From positions 672,001 to 736,000 of the forward strand of contig NC_015435.1 in the NCBI RefSeq assembly GCF_000204925.1: a stretch of 64,000 nt of DNA. The letters run 5' to 3'. This stretch comes from Metallosphaera cuprina Ar-4 (GTDB taxonomy: Archaea; Thermoproteota; Thermoprotei_A; Sulfolobales; Sulfolobaceae). The stretch's first letter is position 1, and every line of letters starts with the position of its first letter. The notes beneath the pieces were generated by a model that saw only the letters and a list, made by a program, of their open reading frames with translations, was not told the DNA's origin and made no database searches. Below are positions 17,600-25,419 of the stretch, in pieces. The position numbers were made by a program, and so were the translations under genes.

Positions 17600-18694
17600 T
17601 TAGATAACCTCCTGAACTTCCGGTTTGTTTATTATCTCTTGGAAAGCCTTCTTAAGATCGTCAGCGGTGAAACCGAAGATAACAGGTTTCATCTCGTTGA
17701 AGGTCAAGTCTATCACTTCTGGAATCTTATCTGGAGGAACTCCGCTCAGTCTATCTTCGAGTTTCTCTACAAACCCTTGAGGTGACATAACGAAGAAGTC
17801 TCCGGATATGGAAACCTCATGTAAACGTTTGTTCACAAACTTGGTAGTTAGTCTCACTAGTTTCCTCGCCTTGTAGTCGAAGTGACAAACCACTACCGCC
17901 GATGATATCTTGACGCACCTTTCAGTTTTAAGTTCTGGATGTCTGTTATCCTTGTAGAATATCCACTCCTCTTTCTTCTTCTCGTTTGAGAGTTGCTCCC
18001 ATCGCTCAATCTCTTCAGGAGTTAACCTGGCCTCTTCAAACTTAATGCCCAGGCTATTTTCAAAACTTTCTTTCAGTTTCTTGTCTAACTCCTCCCTAGG
18101 TGGGACGTAACCTAATTCCCTCTCTAATGAAGTTATCCACTCTGACATATCTTTAGCCAGTTTATCTCTAAACTTCTCTGATGGAACTTTGATGCATTTA
18201 CTCATGAGTTCAGTATCTACATTCATTAGAATGTTACCCGCTATCACAACGGCCTTCCCGTGAGTCATAGCTCCGTTCCCGCTGATCTTCTTTCCATTTA
18301 CTACAATGTCTTGGTCTCTAAGCGATGCGTTAAGACCGTAATCTTTAAGAACGTTTACTACAGGGGTTAGAAACTTCTCGTAGAGAGCTTTAGGATCCGA
18401 GGGTGCCTCCTCCTGTCTTAAAACGAGGAAGTAGTCATGCTCTCCTTGGGTTATGACTACAGTACCACCTCCCAAATCCCTTCTAACTACAGGTATCTTC
18501 ATCTTTTTAGTGTACTCAAGGTCAACCTCAAGCCAAACTTCCTGATGAACACCCACATTGACGAACGGTTCCTTTACGGAAAAAACCAAAAAAGTGTCCT
18601 TACCCCCCTTCGTAACGTATTCAGCTACCGCGACGAAAGAAGTTATCATGTGATAGCCATCTTGAGGGGGGAGGGAGACGAACCTCCAGGACAT
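17600..18694 (-). CDS. lplA: lipoate-protein ligase A with C-terminal accessory domain
   Basis: The 364-residue protein has the LplA signatures RRDLGGGTVVITQGEHDYF (about residues 71-89) and VNGKKISGNGAMTHGKAVV (lipoyl-adenylate site). A C-terminal domain of roughly 120 residues corresponds to the accessory (LplB-type) domain needed for the adenylation cycle. It attaches lipoate to the neighbouring H-protein-like acceptor: its ATG lies 1 nt after that gene's stop, so they form one operon. Alternative assignment as an octanoyl transferase is less likely given the accessory domain. Confidence 0.88.
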   Translation of the reverse strand: MSWRFVSLPPQDGYHMITSFVAVAEYVTKGGKDTFLVFSVKEPFVNVGVHQEVWLEVDLEYTKKMKIPVVRRDLGGGTVVITQGEHDYFLVLRQEEAPSDPKALYEKFLTPVVNVLKDYGLNASLRDQDIVVNGKKISGNGAMTHGKAVVIAGNILMNVDTELMSKCIKVPSEKFRDKLAKDMSEWITSLERELGYVPPREELDKKLKESFENSLGIKFEEARLTPEEIERWEQLSNEKKKEEWIFYKDNRHPELKTERCVKISSAVVVCHFDYKARKLVRLTTKFVNKRLHEVSISGDFFVMSPQGFVEKLEDRLSGVPPDKIPEVIDLTFNEMKPVIFGFTADDLKKAFQEIINKPEVQEVI

Positions 18695-18695
18695 G

Positions 18696-19142
18696 TCATA
18701 GCCTCTTACAAGAAATCTTTTCCGCTGCTACGAGTTCCTTAAGCTTCTGTACTGCTTGGGCTCCCGTATAGAGCTGCTTGATCTCCTCAGGGTTGGTTAT
18801 CTTCATTCTAACTAGCCAGCCGTTCCCATAAGGATCCCTGTTAACTAATACCGGGCTCTTCTCAACCTCACCGTTAACGTCAACTACCTCTCCGGATACA
18901 GGAGCTGGAACCGGACCCGCCCACTTTCCACTCTCCATCGTTGCTACAGGCTTACCTTTCTCTACTTTAGTTCCCTTCTTCTTTATTCTAACCTTCACAA
19001 CTTTACCTGCCATGGTTTGGGCTATATCTGTAATCCCTACAAGAATCGTATCGGGTGATTCTTGTTTAGCCCAAACTGTGTTCTTCCCATCGATATAATA
19101 GAACAGATTTTCAGGAATCTCACAGTTCGATTCGACTACCAT
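18696..19142 (-). CDS. gcvH: lipoyl carrier protein, GcvH/LbpA-like
   Basis: The 148-residue protein has the H-protein fold, with GITDIAQTMAGKVVKVRIKK, the lipoylated Lys73 in ESGKWAGP, and PVSGEVVDVN. Canonical glycine-cleavage H proteins carry ESVKA at this site, so the ESGKW context is atypical. The protein might serve the sulfur-oxidising sHdr-type system (LbpA) instead of glycine cleavage. I choose the ATG at 19142 over a longer start at 19304, because a TATA-like GTTTATCC lies about 27 nt upstream and the extra N-terminus is not H-protein-like. It is operonic with lplA. Confidence 0.8.
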   Translation of the reverse strand: MVVESNCEIPENLFYYIDGKNTVWAKQESPDTILVGITDIAQTMAGKVVKVRIKKKGTKVEKGKPVATMESGKWAGPVPAPVSGEVVDVNGEVEKSPVLVNRDPYGNGWLVRMKITNPEEIKQLYTGAQAVQKLKELVAAEKISCKRL

Positions 19143-19212
19143 TTTATCACTGGTTTTTCTGATTGGATAAACTAATCTAAAAATCTTTCCAAAAATAGAA
19201 TACATGAAATAA

Positions 19213-19566
19213 ATGAAACATGTTAAGGGATACGTTATAATATTCGAATGTAATGATGGTGTGATAACGAAAGGTAAAAGGAGATTCTCCATTGAGAGAG
19301 GCACGTACGCCTACGTTGGTTCATGTGGAGTCAATTGCAGTAAAAGGATATCTAGGCATTTGAACGAGAGAGTTGAGAAAAGGCATTGGCACGTTGACTA
19401 CCTAAAGGACATTTGTAAACCTTTAGCTGCGTTTATTTTAGACAAAGATGAGGAGGAAATAGCAGACTCATTCACCGACGAAGTTATCGGGTTCGGGGCG
19501 TCTGATTGTAATAAGCACAAGGGTCACCTCTACAGAGCAAAAGTGGACGAATTAAGAAGGATTTAA
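19213..19566 (+). CDS. DUF123 GIY-YIG-like nuclease-fold protein
   Basis: The 117-residue protein has the DUF123/GIY-YIG arrangement: GYVIIF, then GTYAYVGSC (GIY and YIG elements, about residues 32-40), then RISRHLNE and RHWHVDYL. A cysteine-containing C-terminal segment (GASDCNKHKGHLY) follows. In other archaea the domain can be fused to endonuclease III, hinting at DNA repair. It is divergent from the lipoyl carrier operon across about 70 bp. Nuclease activity is inferred only from the fold. Confidence 0.78.
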   Translation: MKHVKGYVIIFECNDGVITKGKRRFSIERGTYAYVGSCGVNCSKRISRHLNERVEKRHWHVDYLKDICKPLAAFILDKDEEEIADSFTDEVIGFGASDCNKHKGHLYRAKVDELRRI

Positions 19567-19688
19567 ACGAATAAAAACCGAATTCATGATTTAATACGAC
19601 GCCGCTAAAGTTATCAACGCCTAACTTAATTAAGTGAGTCGAGATATTTCGTGATGAGTTTGCCGAGTCTGGATAGGTGACAGCAAAA

Positions 19689-20948
19689 CTAAAGCTGAGC
19701 TAGGCGCTTAACGAAGGATCTCATCCATTCCTTAGCCTTGAGGTAGTCCTGTACGAAAATGTTTTCGTTGAACGAGTGTATGTTAGATCCTGGATAATCT
19801 ACGCCAATACCATCAGCTATTTGATTGTTTTCCAAGATTCTAGCGAACGATTCCATAGGTCCGGTGCCATAACTGTTAGGTAAAACTTCTGGATCCATGC
19901 CATAGACCTCTTTGGCCGAATCTATTAGGCACCGAGCGACTTCACTATTTATTGACGTCCTATAGGGTCTAACCCTCCCTAATACTCTGATGTCCACATC
20001 ACGAAGGTAACTCTTTAAAGAGTTAAGTATCTCGTCGGGATCTTGTTCGGGTACCAACCTAAAGTCTAGTTTCGCCATTGCATAAGAAGGTATAACGGTC
20101 TTTGATCCTTCCCCTGTATAACCTGAATAGAGGCCTGCAATGTTACAGGTGGGTTCTTCTACCAACCTCCTCTGAAAATCTTCTGGTACCTCTTGACTTA
20201 TGGCTTCCTCCATCGATTTTTTATCTCCTTTTAAGAATGATACCTCCTCTTTAGTCAACCACTTCACCTTATCGTAAAACCCAGGTACTGCTACCTTTCC
20301 GTCTCTCTTTAGTGATGACAAGACCTCTACCAACTTCCAAGCAGGGTTCTTAGCTACTGGGGCGTACATGGAGTGTAAGTCCTTAGCTGTCCTAGTGGAG
20401 ATCTCCACGTAAAGTAATCCTTTAACTCCCAGCACGATCTCAGGAGCCCCGCTAGAACCTTTTCCTGCACCTTCCCACAACACGTAGTCAGCTTTAAGTA
20501 GGTCCTTATAGTCCTTCAGGAAGGAATCAATGTTGGGACTACCTATCTCTTCCTCCCCCTCGTAAATGAACTTCAGATTCAGGGATGGTAACTTCTCCAT
20601 TTCCAGAATTCCTTGCAGTCTAGCCATAAGCGATCCCTTATCGTCTCCAACCCCTCTCCCTACAATCTTACCTTCCTTCATAACTGGCGTGAAAGGATCA
20701 CTCTCCCACCTGTCTAAAGGCTCTACTGGTTGAACGTCATAGTGATTGTAGACCAAGAGGGTCCTTTTTGCCTTAACGTTTATCTCTCCATAAACGTAAG
20801 GGTTCTTGGATTGATGCCTTATCAGCCTCGCTTCTATTCCGTGTCTCTCCATGTAGTCCTTAATGAACTTGGCGCCTTCTTCACCCTTACCTTTGGCAGA
20901 CGTTGTGTCGATTCTTACGAACTCAAGTAGGTCCTCTAATTGGTTCAT
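19689..20948 (-). CDS. M20-family metallopeptidase
   Basis: The 419-residue protein matches dizinc M20 peptidases (CNDP/DapE/ArgE group). Motifs include VYNHYDVQPVEP (metal His and Asp), GRGVGDDKGSL (bridging Asp), and EGEEEIGSPN (catalytic Glu and metal Glu), plus the central dimerisation domain. Dipeptidase or carboxypeptidase activity on small peptides in the cytoplasm is likely; a deacylase function cannot be excluded. The promoter is shared face-to-face with the next gene: a GTTAAATAAACC element at about 20968-20976 is 25 nt before its ATG. Confidence 0.87.
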   Translation of the reverse strand: MNQLEDLLEFVRIDTTSAKGKGEEGAKFIKDYMERHGIEARLIRHQSKNPYVYGEINVKAKRTLLVYNHYDVQPVEPLDRWESDPFTPVMKEGKIVGRGVGDDKGSLMARLQGILEMEKLPSLNLKFIYEGEEEIGSPNIDSFLKDYKDLLKADYVLWEGAGKGSSGAPEIVLGVKGLLYVEISTRTAKDLHSMYAPVAKNPAWKLVEVLSSLKRDGKVAVPGFYDKVKWLTKEEVSFLKGDKKSMEEAISQEVPEDFQRRLVEEPTCNIAGLYSGYTGEGSKTVIPSYAMAKLDFRLVPEQDPDEILNSLKSYLRDVDIRVLGRVRPYRTSINSEVARCLIDSAKEVYGMDPEVLPNSYGTGPMESFARILENNQIADGIGVDYPGSNIHSFNENIFVQDYLKAKEWMRSFVKRLAQL

Positions 20949-20980
20949 GTTTTTAAATCATGTAATCAGTTAAATAAACC
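20949..20980. promoter_or_regulatory. 32-bp face-to-face divergent promoter
   Basis: Only 32 bp separate the M20 ATG (minus) and the ATG at 20981 (plus). The plus-strand TATA-like TTTTTAAA lies directly beside the M20 start, and the minus-strand TATA-like element beside the other start. Each core promoter therefore covers the other's predicted initiation site, so the two genes may exclude each other. Confidence 0.6.
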
Positions 20981-21295
20981 ATGATAAAGTACTCGGAGTA
21001 CGTCAGGCACTCAATGACTGAACCTCTGTTACTCATTTACGTTTACAAGAAGGTCGAAGATGGTAAGATAATATCAACATTTAGAGTCAACGTTTATAAG
21101 AACATGGCCGTGGCGATATATGAGGACGATAAACTTCAAGGTGGAGAGATTGTTGATGTCTTCCCAAATACTACAGAACATCTGCTAAGGATAATAGAGA
21201 AGTATTATCAAAAGGAGATAGACGATTTAGTAGTGTTTGGAGAGAAAAACTACGTAGACGCCTTCCTCGACAAAGCGGAGGAGAGGCTAAACTAG
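20981..21295 (+). CDS. hypothetical 104-aa protein
   Basis: A soluble alpha/beta protein with N-terminal strands (LLLIYVYKK, TFRVNVYKNMAVAIYED) and a C-terminal helix rich in Glu and Asp. No family recognised. It is leaderless from a TATA-like element 27 nt upstream that abuts the divergent M20 gene. It is convergent with a small membrane protein, 6 bp between stops. Confidence 0.6.
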   Translation: MIKYSEYVRHSMTEPLLLIYVYKKVEDGKIISTFRVNVYKNMAVAIYEDDKLQGGEIVDVFPNTTEHLLRIIEKYYQKEIDDLVVFGEKNYVDAFLDKAEERLN

Positions 21296-21301
21296 TTTGA
21301 T

Positions 21302-21511
21302 CTAAAGGGCTAACCTTCCGAACTTCGATCTTAGGAAAACGCCTACGATAAGGAAGAACAGTGCGAACCCTAAGATTACAGGGGCTACCTCCCTCCATTG
21401 TTGGAAACCGTAGAGATACTCAGAGAGGAGAAAAGATATCGTAAAGAAAACCACTAATGGAGTGACTACAGCTAGCCACGTAAATGCGTCCCATCTTTTC
21501 TCGGACACCAT
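21302..21511 (-). CDS. small membrane protein, two helices
   Basis: The 69-residue protein has two hydrophobic segments (about residues 11-28 and 44-60) separated by a short polar loop with YGFQQWREV. It ends in a basic tail, predicting both termini in the cytoplasm. No family recognised. It stands alone between the PriX-like gene and a convergent hypothetical gene. Confidence 0.6.
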   Translation of the reverse strand: MVSEKRWDAFTWLAVVTPLVVFFTISFLLSEYLYGFQQWREVAPVILGFALFFLIVGVFLRSKFGRLAL

Positions 21512-21548
21512 ATGTATTAGTTCGTTAAGTTGTTATAAAGTTGATATA

Positions 21549-22004
21549 CTATTTTCTTTCTAAAACGTTTTTTATAACCTGATACATCTCCCTGTCCTTA
21601 TTTTTCAAAGACTCGAGCGAAGGCGGCATTATACCCTTGTTTTTCACGCCTCTGACAACTGATCTTATCCAAGTGTCATAAATTTTCCCGCCTCCTTTAT
21701 AGTAAAAATCCCTTAACCTTTGGACCGCCTCCTCCTCAGGCAATCTCTTAACGTTAACTAGATAACGGGAACCTACGTAGAGTATAAACCTTTTCCTACA
21801 GTCTGGTAAACCTCTCTCAAGGACCTTTTCTATCCAATCCATTGAAGTGCGTCTAGGCCTTGGGGGGAACACTCCCTCCACTTCAAATAGGAACTCTCCT
21901 CTCTCATCTAAGACAGTGGATATGCCATTATTGTACTTCGAGTATCCAGCCACGCTACCGTCAGGATACCTCAAGACTATCTTAAATTCATTTCGCGACG
22001 ACAT
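21549..22004 (-). CDS. priX: PriX-like noncatalytic primase subunit
   Basis: The 151-residue protein contains [19 protein letters not shown] followed by [21 protein letters not shown] and a W/Y-containing helix. This matches the remembered archaeal primase-X / primase C-terminal-like pattern (W-I-x4-G-x-x-D-x-R-K-R-x-I...YLVNVK), and length is close to that of PriX of the Sulfolobus PriSLX primase. The start is the ATG at 22004, which overlaps the end of the thiolase gene by 17 nt and follows a GGTGA site; the longer ORF to 22082 lies inside that gene. Confidence in the family is moderate. Confidence 0.62.
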   Translation of the reverse strand: MSSRNEFKIVLRYPDGSVAGYSKYNNGISTVLDERGEFLFEVEGVFPPRPRRTSMDWIEKVLERGLPDCRKRFILYVGSRYLVNVKRLPEEEAVQRLRDFYYKGGGKIYDTWIRSVVRGVKNKGIMPPSLESLKNKDREMYQVIKNVLERK

Positions 22005-22953
22005 CCTTTGAGTCACCGCCCATCTTAATCTTAAGAGCACAGAAGGAGCAGATTTCTCTATCGTTATTAGTGGGTTTACCACACATCTTACACTTTCCTA
22101 GATTGAATTTAGGCAAGTCCTCGAAGAAAGGCCTTATCTTGTTTTCAAAGTTCTCTACTAACCTAACCATAAAACCTGGAATCTCATCTTCAGTGTTCTC
22201 AATTAACCTTCTCAGTTTATCTGAAGTTGGTCCGCCTACGCTTGGATTGTTTGGACATGAGTCCATTATAAAAGGTATCTTATTAACTATGGCGTAAGTA
22301 GCAGTCTCCTTCTCTGAGGTCAAGAACAGAGGCTTCACTTTCTTTATGTATCCGTTTTCTGCAGGTGACACGGCCCTCAATCTAGCTAAGTTTTGTAAAT
22401 CTCCAGTGTGATATCCAGACATGACAAATACGGCCATATCATTTAGGTTGTGTCCAGTAGCTAGTACGTTAGCCCCTACGCTCTCTGCAGCTTCCTCAAG
22501 GACGTATCTCTTCACCAGTCCGCACGTACTGCAGACCGGTCTTCTCGCCTTAAGTTTAGCCTCATCTATTCCAAATCCGTACTCTCTCTTCAGCTCTATA
22601 ACTTTGTACCTCACGTGTGTAAGTTCAAAGTTCTTTACTGCCAACTCCGTACTTAGTGCTGAGTACTTAGTTCCGTTATCTATACCCAGATCAATGTTTA
22701 TTCCGACTAAATCAAACCCGTTTCTCTCTGACAGTCCTTTAAGGATATGAAGTAAAGTTGTGCTATCCTTACCTCCGGACACAGCAACAGCCACCACATC
22801 CTTTTCTGATATCATTTTGTATTCCTTGATCACTTTCTCCACTCTGGTCTCTAACCATTCTGAGAAATGCTTGGCGCATAACGTAAGGTTAGCGTAAGGT
22901 AACCTTATAACAGCCTTTGAGCCGCACTTCTTACAGTACACGTTCTCGCACAT
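21988..22953 (-). CDS. ttuA: tRNA 2-thiolation enzyme, TtuA/Ncs6 type
   Basis: The 321-residue protein is an ATP pyrophosphatase with PP-loop SGGKDST (residues 59-65). It has an N-terminal Zn finger (CENVYCKKC...LCAKH), a C-terminal Zn finger (CKMCGKP...CSFC), and the internal cysteines CSTC and MDSCPNN that bind the Fe-S cluster in TtuA. It thiolates a uridine of tRNA, using a ubiquitin-fold sulfur carrier such as the Urm1-like protein encoded at 62.6 kb. A TATA-like CTTTATAATC lies 23 nt before the ATG. Its 3' end overlaps the PriX-like gene. Confidence 0.9.
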   Translation of the reverse strand: MCENVYCKKCGSKAVIRLPYANLTLCAKHFSEWLETRVEKVIKEYKMISEKDVVAVAVSGGKDSTTLLHILKGLSERNGFDLVGINIDLGIDNGTKYSALSTELAVKNFELTHVRYKVIELKREYGFGIDEAKLKARRPVCSTCGLVKRYVLEEAAESVGANVLATGHNLNDMAVFVMSGYHTGDLQNLARLRAVSPAENGYIKKVKPLFLTSEKETATYAIVNKIPFIMDSCPNNPSVGGPTSDKLRRLIENTEDEIPGFMVRLVENFENKIRPFFEDLPKFNLGKCKMCGKPTNNDREICSFCALKIKMGGDSKDVVAK

Positions 22954-22991
22954 TCTTATATAGCCTTAGGGATTATAAAGTGGTAAGGGAA
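22954..22991. promoter_or_regulatory. 38-bp face-to-face divergent promoter (ttuA / MTHFR-like)
   Basis: TTATAAAG at 22973-22980 can serve ttuA on the minus strand, and CTTATATA at 22955-22962 can serve the plus-strand gene. The two core promoters overlap as in the 20.95 and 59.53 kb intergenic regions. Confidence 0.5.
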
Positions 22992-23669
22992 ATGGAGATA
23001 CTAGCAGAGCTTCATGCTAAACACAAAAACGAGAAACTAAGAAGGGAGATTAAACTATTAGAGGGATACGACGGCTTTGACATACCGGATGCGGCTCTAG
23101 GTCAACCGTCTGTTATACCATCAGTTACTGGAACGTTAGTTAGGGAAATTTTAGGTGAGGAGAAGAGGGTACTTATTAATCAACGGCTGGCTGACGTTAA
23201 TGAGCTCTATGTTAGGTCTTTATCAATTACGGCCAGAATGATGAACTTTGAAGTAGCTTATACAAAAGGCGATAGGCCTACGTTTGGGAAAGAGGTAAAT
23301 CAAGTAACTACGGAGAGAGCAATTGAGATAACTAGAGAGTACGGAGTCAAATCGGGAGCGATGTTAAGCTTGAGGAAAGGTAGAGATGAGATAATGAGGA
23401 GGCTTGACATGAAGGCCGATTTCTTCTTAGCTCTCCACTTCGCTGGTCTTAGTTCCATTGAAGGCCTAGAGCTAGATAAGATCATCCCGTACTTAATAGT
23501 TAGCACTGACAAAAACAGGGAAATAATTAAGACAATATCTCAACCAACTTTTGATGAGAATAGAGTACTTCATGTTGTAAGAGAACTGGAGGGTGTTGGA
23601 GTTAGGGCTGTTCTAATCTCATCGCCTGCAGATCTTAATTTCTTGGTAAACTTTATAGCGAAGATCTAG
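22992..23669 (+). CDS. methylenetetrahydrofolate-reductase-like TIM-barrel protein
   Basis: The 225-residue protein has FDIPDAALGQPSVIPS near the N-terminus and AYTKGDRPTFGKEVNQVTTERAIE in the middle. These resemble the substrate-entry and folate/flavin loops (TRGDxP) of MTHFR-like barrels, and LALHFAGLSSIEGL fits a later strand. It is shorter than bacterial MetF. I set the start at the ATG at 22992, since the longer reading frame runs into the divergent thiolase gene. A function with the archaeal C1 carrier is inference; it may be an uncharacterised relative. Confidence 0.5.
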   Translation: MEILAELHAKHKNEKLRREIKLLEGYDGFDIPDAALGQPSVIPSVTGTLVREILGEEKRVLINQRLADVNELYVRSLSITARMMNFEVAYTKGDRPTFGKEVNQVTTERAIEITREYGVKSGAMLSLRKGRDEIMRRLDMKADFFLALHFAGLSSIEGLELDKIIPYLIVSTDKNREIIKTISQPTFDENRVLHVVRELEGVGVRAVLISSPADLNFLVNFIAKI

Positions 23670-23938
23670 ACGATATCTTCAGATCAACACGTCACTCTTT
23701 AGGGCATCCAGCTGATTTTTACGTTAAGGAAAGGCTAAAAGTAATTACGTTGAAGGTTAAACAAGCTTGATAAGGTCCGGTTTAAGGATTAGTTAAGATA
23801 ACAGCAACTTTACGTTAAAATCAAGTAACAAACGAAGTTGACTCATTGTTAAATAGTTAACTGTAATGTTAGTGTAAATTAACTAGTGATTTTCATGGGC
23901 GGAAATACTTAATTAGGTTTTGGATCTACAATAAAAGC

Positions 23939-24586
23939 ATGACATGGAAGTGTGTTGGTTGCGGAACTGAAAATCCTGATGACGTGATGTTTTGTACTTC
24001 CTGTGGATTAAAGAAGCCAGAGGAACAGGGACAAGAATTAAAACAAGAGCTTAACCAACAGCCGAGCGGTTTACAGGAATCAGTTACGCCACAGGAGTCA
24101 AATCCCACAGAACAACAACCTCAGGTCTTGCAAACGCAGGAAGCTCAACCAGAGAACAAGCAGGCTGAGGAACAGCCTGAGAGTCAACAACAAGTTGTTC
24201 AGAACGCAGGAAGCCCTCAAGCTGAGAAACAGGAGGCTCTAGGCCAGCCTATTGTTACTGAGAAGTTTTATATACAATTTATTGCAACGCCCGTTTCTTC
24301 TCTAAATAAAACCAAAGTTCCTCTAGACTTTGAAGTCTTTGAGAGCATCTCACTAGGTAGGAGCCCGGAGAACGTCATCATGATCCCAGATAGCGAGATA
24401 TCAAGGAGGCATGCGATCCTTTATAAAGAGGGTAGCTCTCTTTTCATTGAGGATCTTAATAGCACTAATGGGACGTATGTTTATGACGGAAAAATGTTTC
24501 AAGCAGTTAAAGGGAAAGTTCAACTTCCAAATAACGCCGTCGTGAAGTTGGGTAACACTACAATAGTCAAGATAGTGAGAGAATGA
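23939..24586 (+). CDS. arnA: zinc-ribbon/FHA-domain protein, ArnA-like
   Basis: The 215-residue protein begins with a zinc ribbon (Cys5, 8, 19, 22). A Gln/Glu/Pro-rich disordered linker follows (about 26-105), then a C-terminal FHA domain with LGRSPENVIM, SRRHAIL and NSTNGTYV. FHA domains bind phosphothreonine peptides. In Sulfolobus acidocaldarius, ArnA of this architecture works with the vWA protein ArnB to repress the archaellum. Here the next two genes are a PPP phosphatase and an ArnB-like protein, each overlapping by 4 nt, so they form one operon. Archaellum genes are not in the window. Confidence 0.85.
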   Translation: MTWKCVGCGTENPDDVMFCTSCGLKKPEEQGQELKQELNQQPSGLQESVTPQESNPTEQQPQVLQTQEAQPENKQAEEQPESQQQVVQNAGSPQAEKQEALGQPIVTEKFYIQFIATPVSSLNKTKVPLDFEVFESISLGRSPENVIMIPDSEISRRHAILYKEGSSLFIEDLNSTNGTYVYDGKMFQAVKGKVQLPNNAVVKLGNTTIVKIVRE

Positions 24587-25419
24587 GTAATTGGCCTCAG
24601 GAGAGGAAGAGTCACATCCTTGAACTAGTGTTTAAGTCTCAAGAGAAGTTTTCCTCAATGAAGCCTCTCTTGAGGTTAGGCAACAAAACTAAAGTAGCGT
24701 ATATAGGCGACACTCACGGGGCTTACAACGTTACTAAATACGTCTTTGACAACTTCTCAGATTTCGATAGCATAGTGTTCCTAGGTGATTACGTTGATAG
24801 AGAACCTTACGGACTTGAGAACTTAGAGATCATACTTGACAAATTCCTTGAGAACCCAGACAAGGTTATAGTGCTTAGGGGAAATCATGAGAGTCCTCTA
24901 ACTAACGACTACTATGGATTCAAAGAAGAGGTTGAAGAGAAACTTGACGAACAGAGCTACAACAGTTTCGTTGACATGTTTGCAGTTATGCCCTACGCAG
25001 CTGTGATAAACGATTATCTATGCGTTCATGGAGGTATAGCTAGGGAGCTCAAGAGTTTACAGCAGATAGAGGAACTTCCTAAACCTGACGTCATGCCAGA
25101 GAACGAAATAGCGTTTGAATTACTCTGGAACGATCCTAGGGAGGAGCTTGAAGGTTTTGTACCAAATATAAGAGGCGAGGGCACGTACTTTTACGGTAAC
25201 GACGTAACTCTGGACTTCCTAAAGAATAATTCCCTAAAAGGGATCATAAGGGGGCATGAGGTGGCCGACGGATTTAGATTGGAAATGAATGAAAGGATTA
25301 TTACGGTGTTCTCAAGTAGATACCACAAGATGAGAGCTGGAATCTTAATTCAAGAGAACGGCGAGTTCAAACAAGTCTTTCTAGATGAAAAGTTTCTATT
25401 TGACGGTGAAAGGTCTTGA
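24583..25419 (+). CDS. PPP-family serine/threonine protein phosphatase
   Basis: The 278-residue protein carries all PPP metal motifs: GDTHGAY (about 44-50), FLGDYVDRE, LRGNHES, CVHGG and RGHEVADG. It is a dimetal phosphatase of the PP1-arch type and would remove phosphate from Ser/Thr. Its ATG overlaps the stop of the FHA gene, and its stop overlaps the TTG start of the vWA gene. This suggests that it reverses the phosphorylation read by the FHA protein. No membrane segment is present. Confidence 0.92.
   Translation: MSNWPQERKSHILELVFKSQEKFSSMKPLLRLGNKTKVAYIGDTHGAYNVTKYVFDNFSDFDSIVFLGDYVDREPYGLENLEIILDKFLENPDKVIVLRGNHESPLTNDYYGFKEEVEEKLDEQSYNSFVDMFAVMPYAAVINDYLCVHGGIARELKSLQQIEELPKPDVMPENEIAFELLWNDPREELEGFVPNIRGEGTYFYGNDVTLDFLKNNSLKGIIRGHEVADGFRLEMNERIITVFSSRYHKMRAGILIQENGEFKQVFLDEKFLFDGERS

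Noticed and set aside
18696-19304. longer 202-aa form of the lipoyl carrier
   Set aside because: The extra 54 residues are hydrophobic and unlike H proteins, overlap the divergent DUF123 gene, and the TATA box fits the ATG at 19142.
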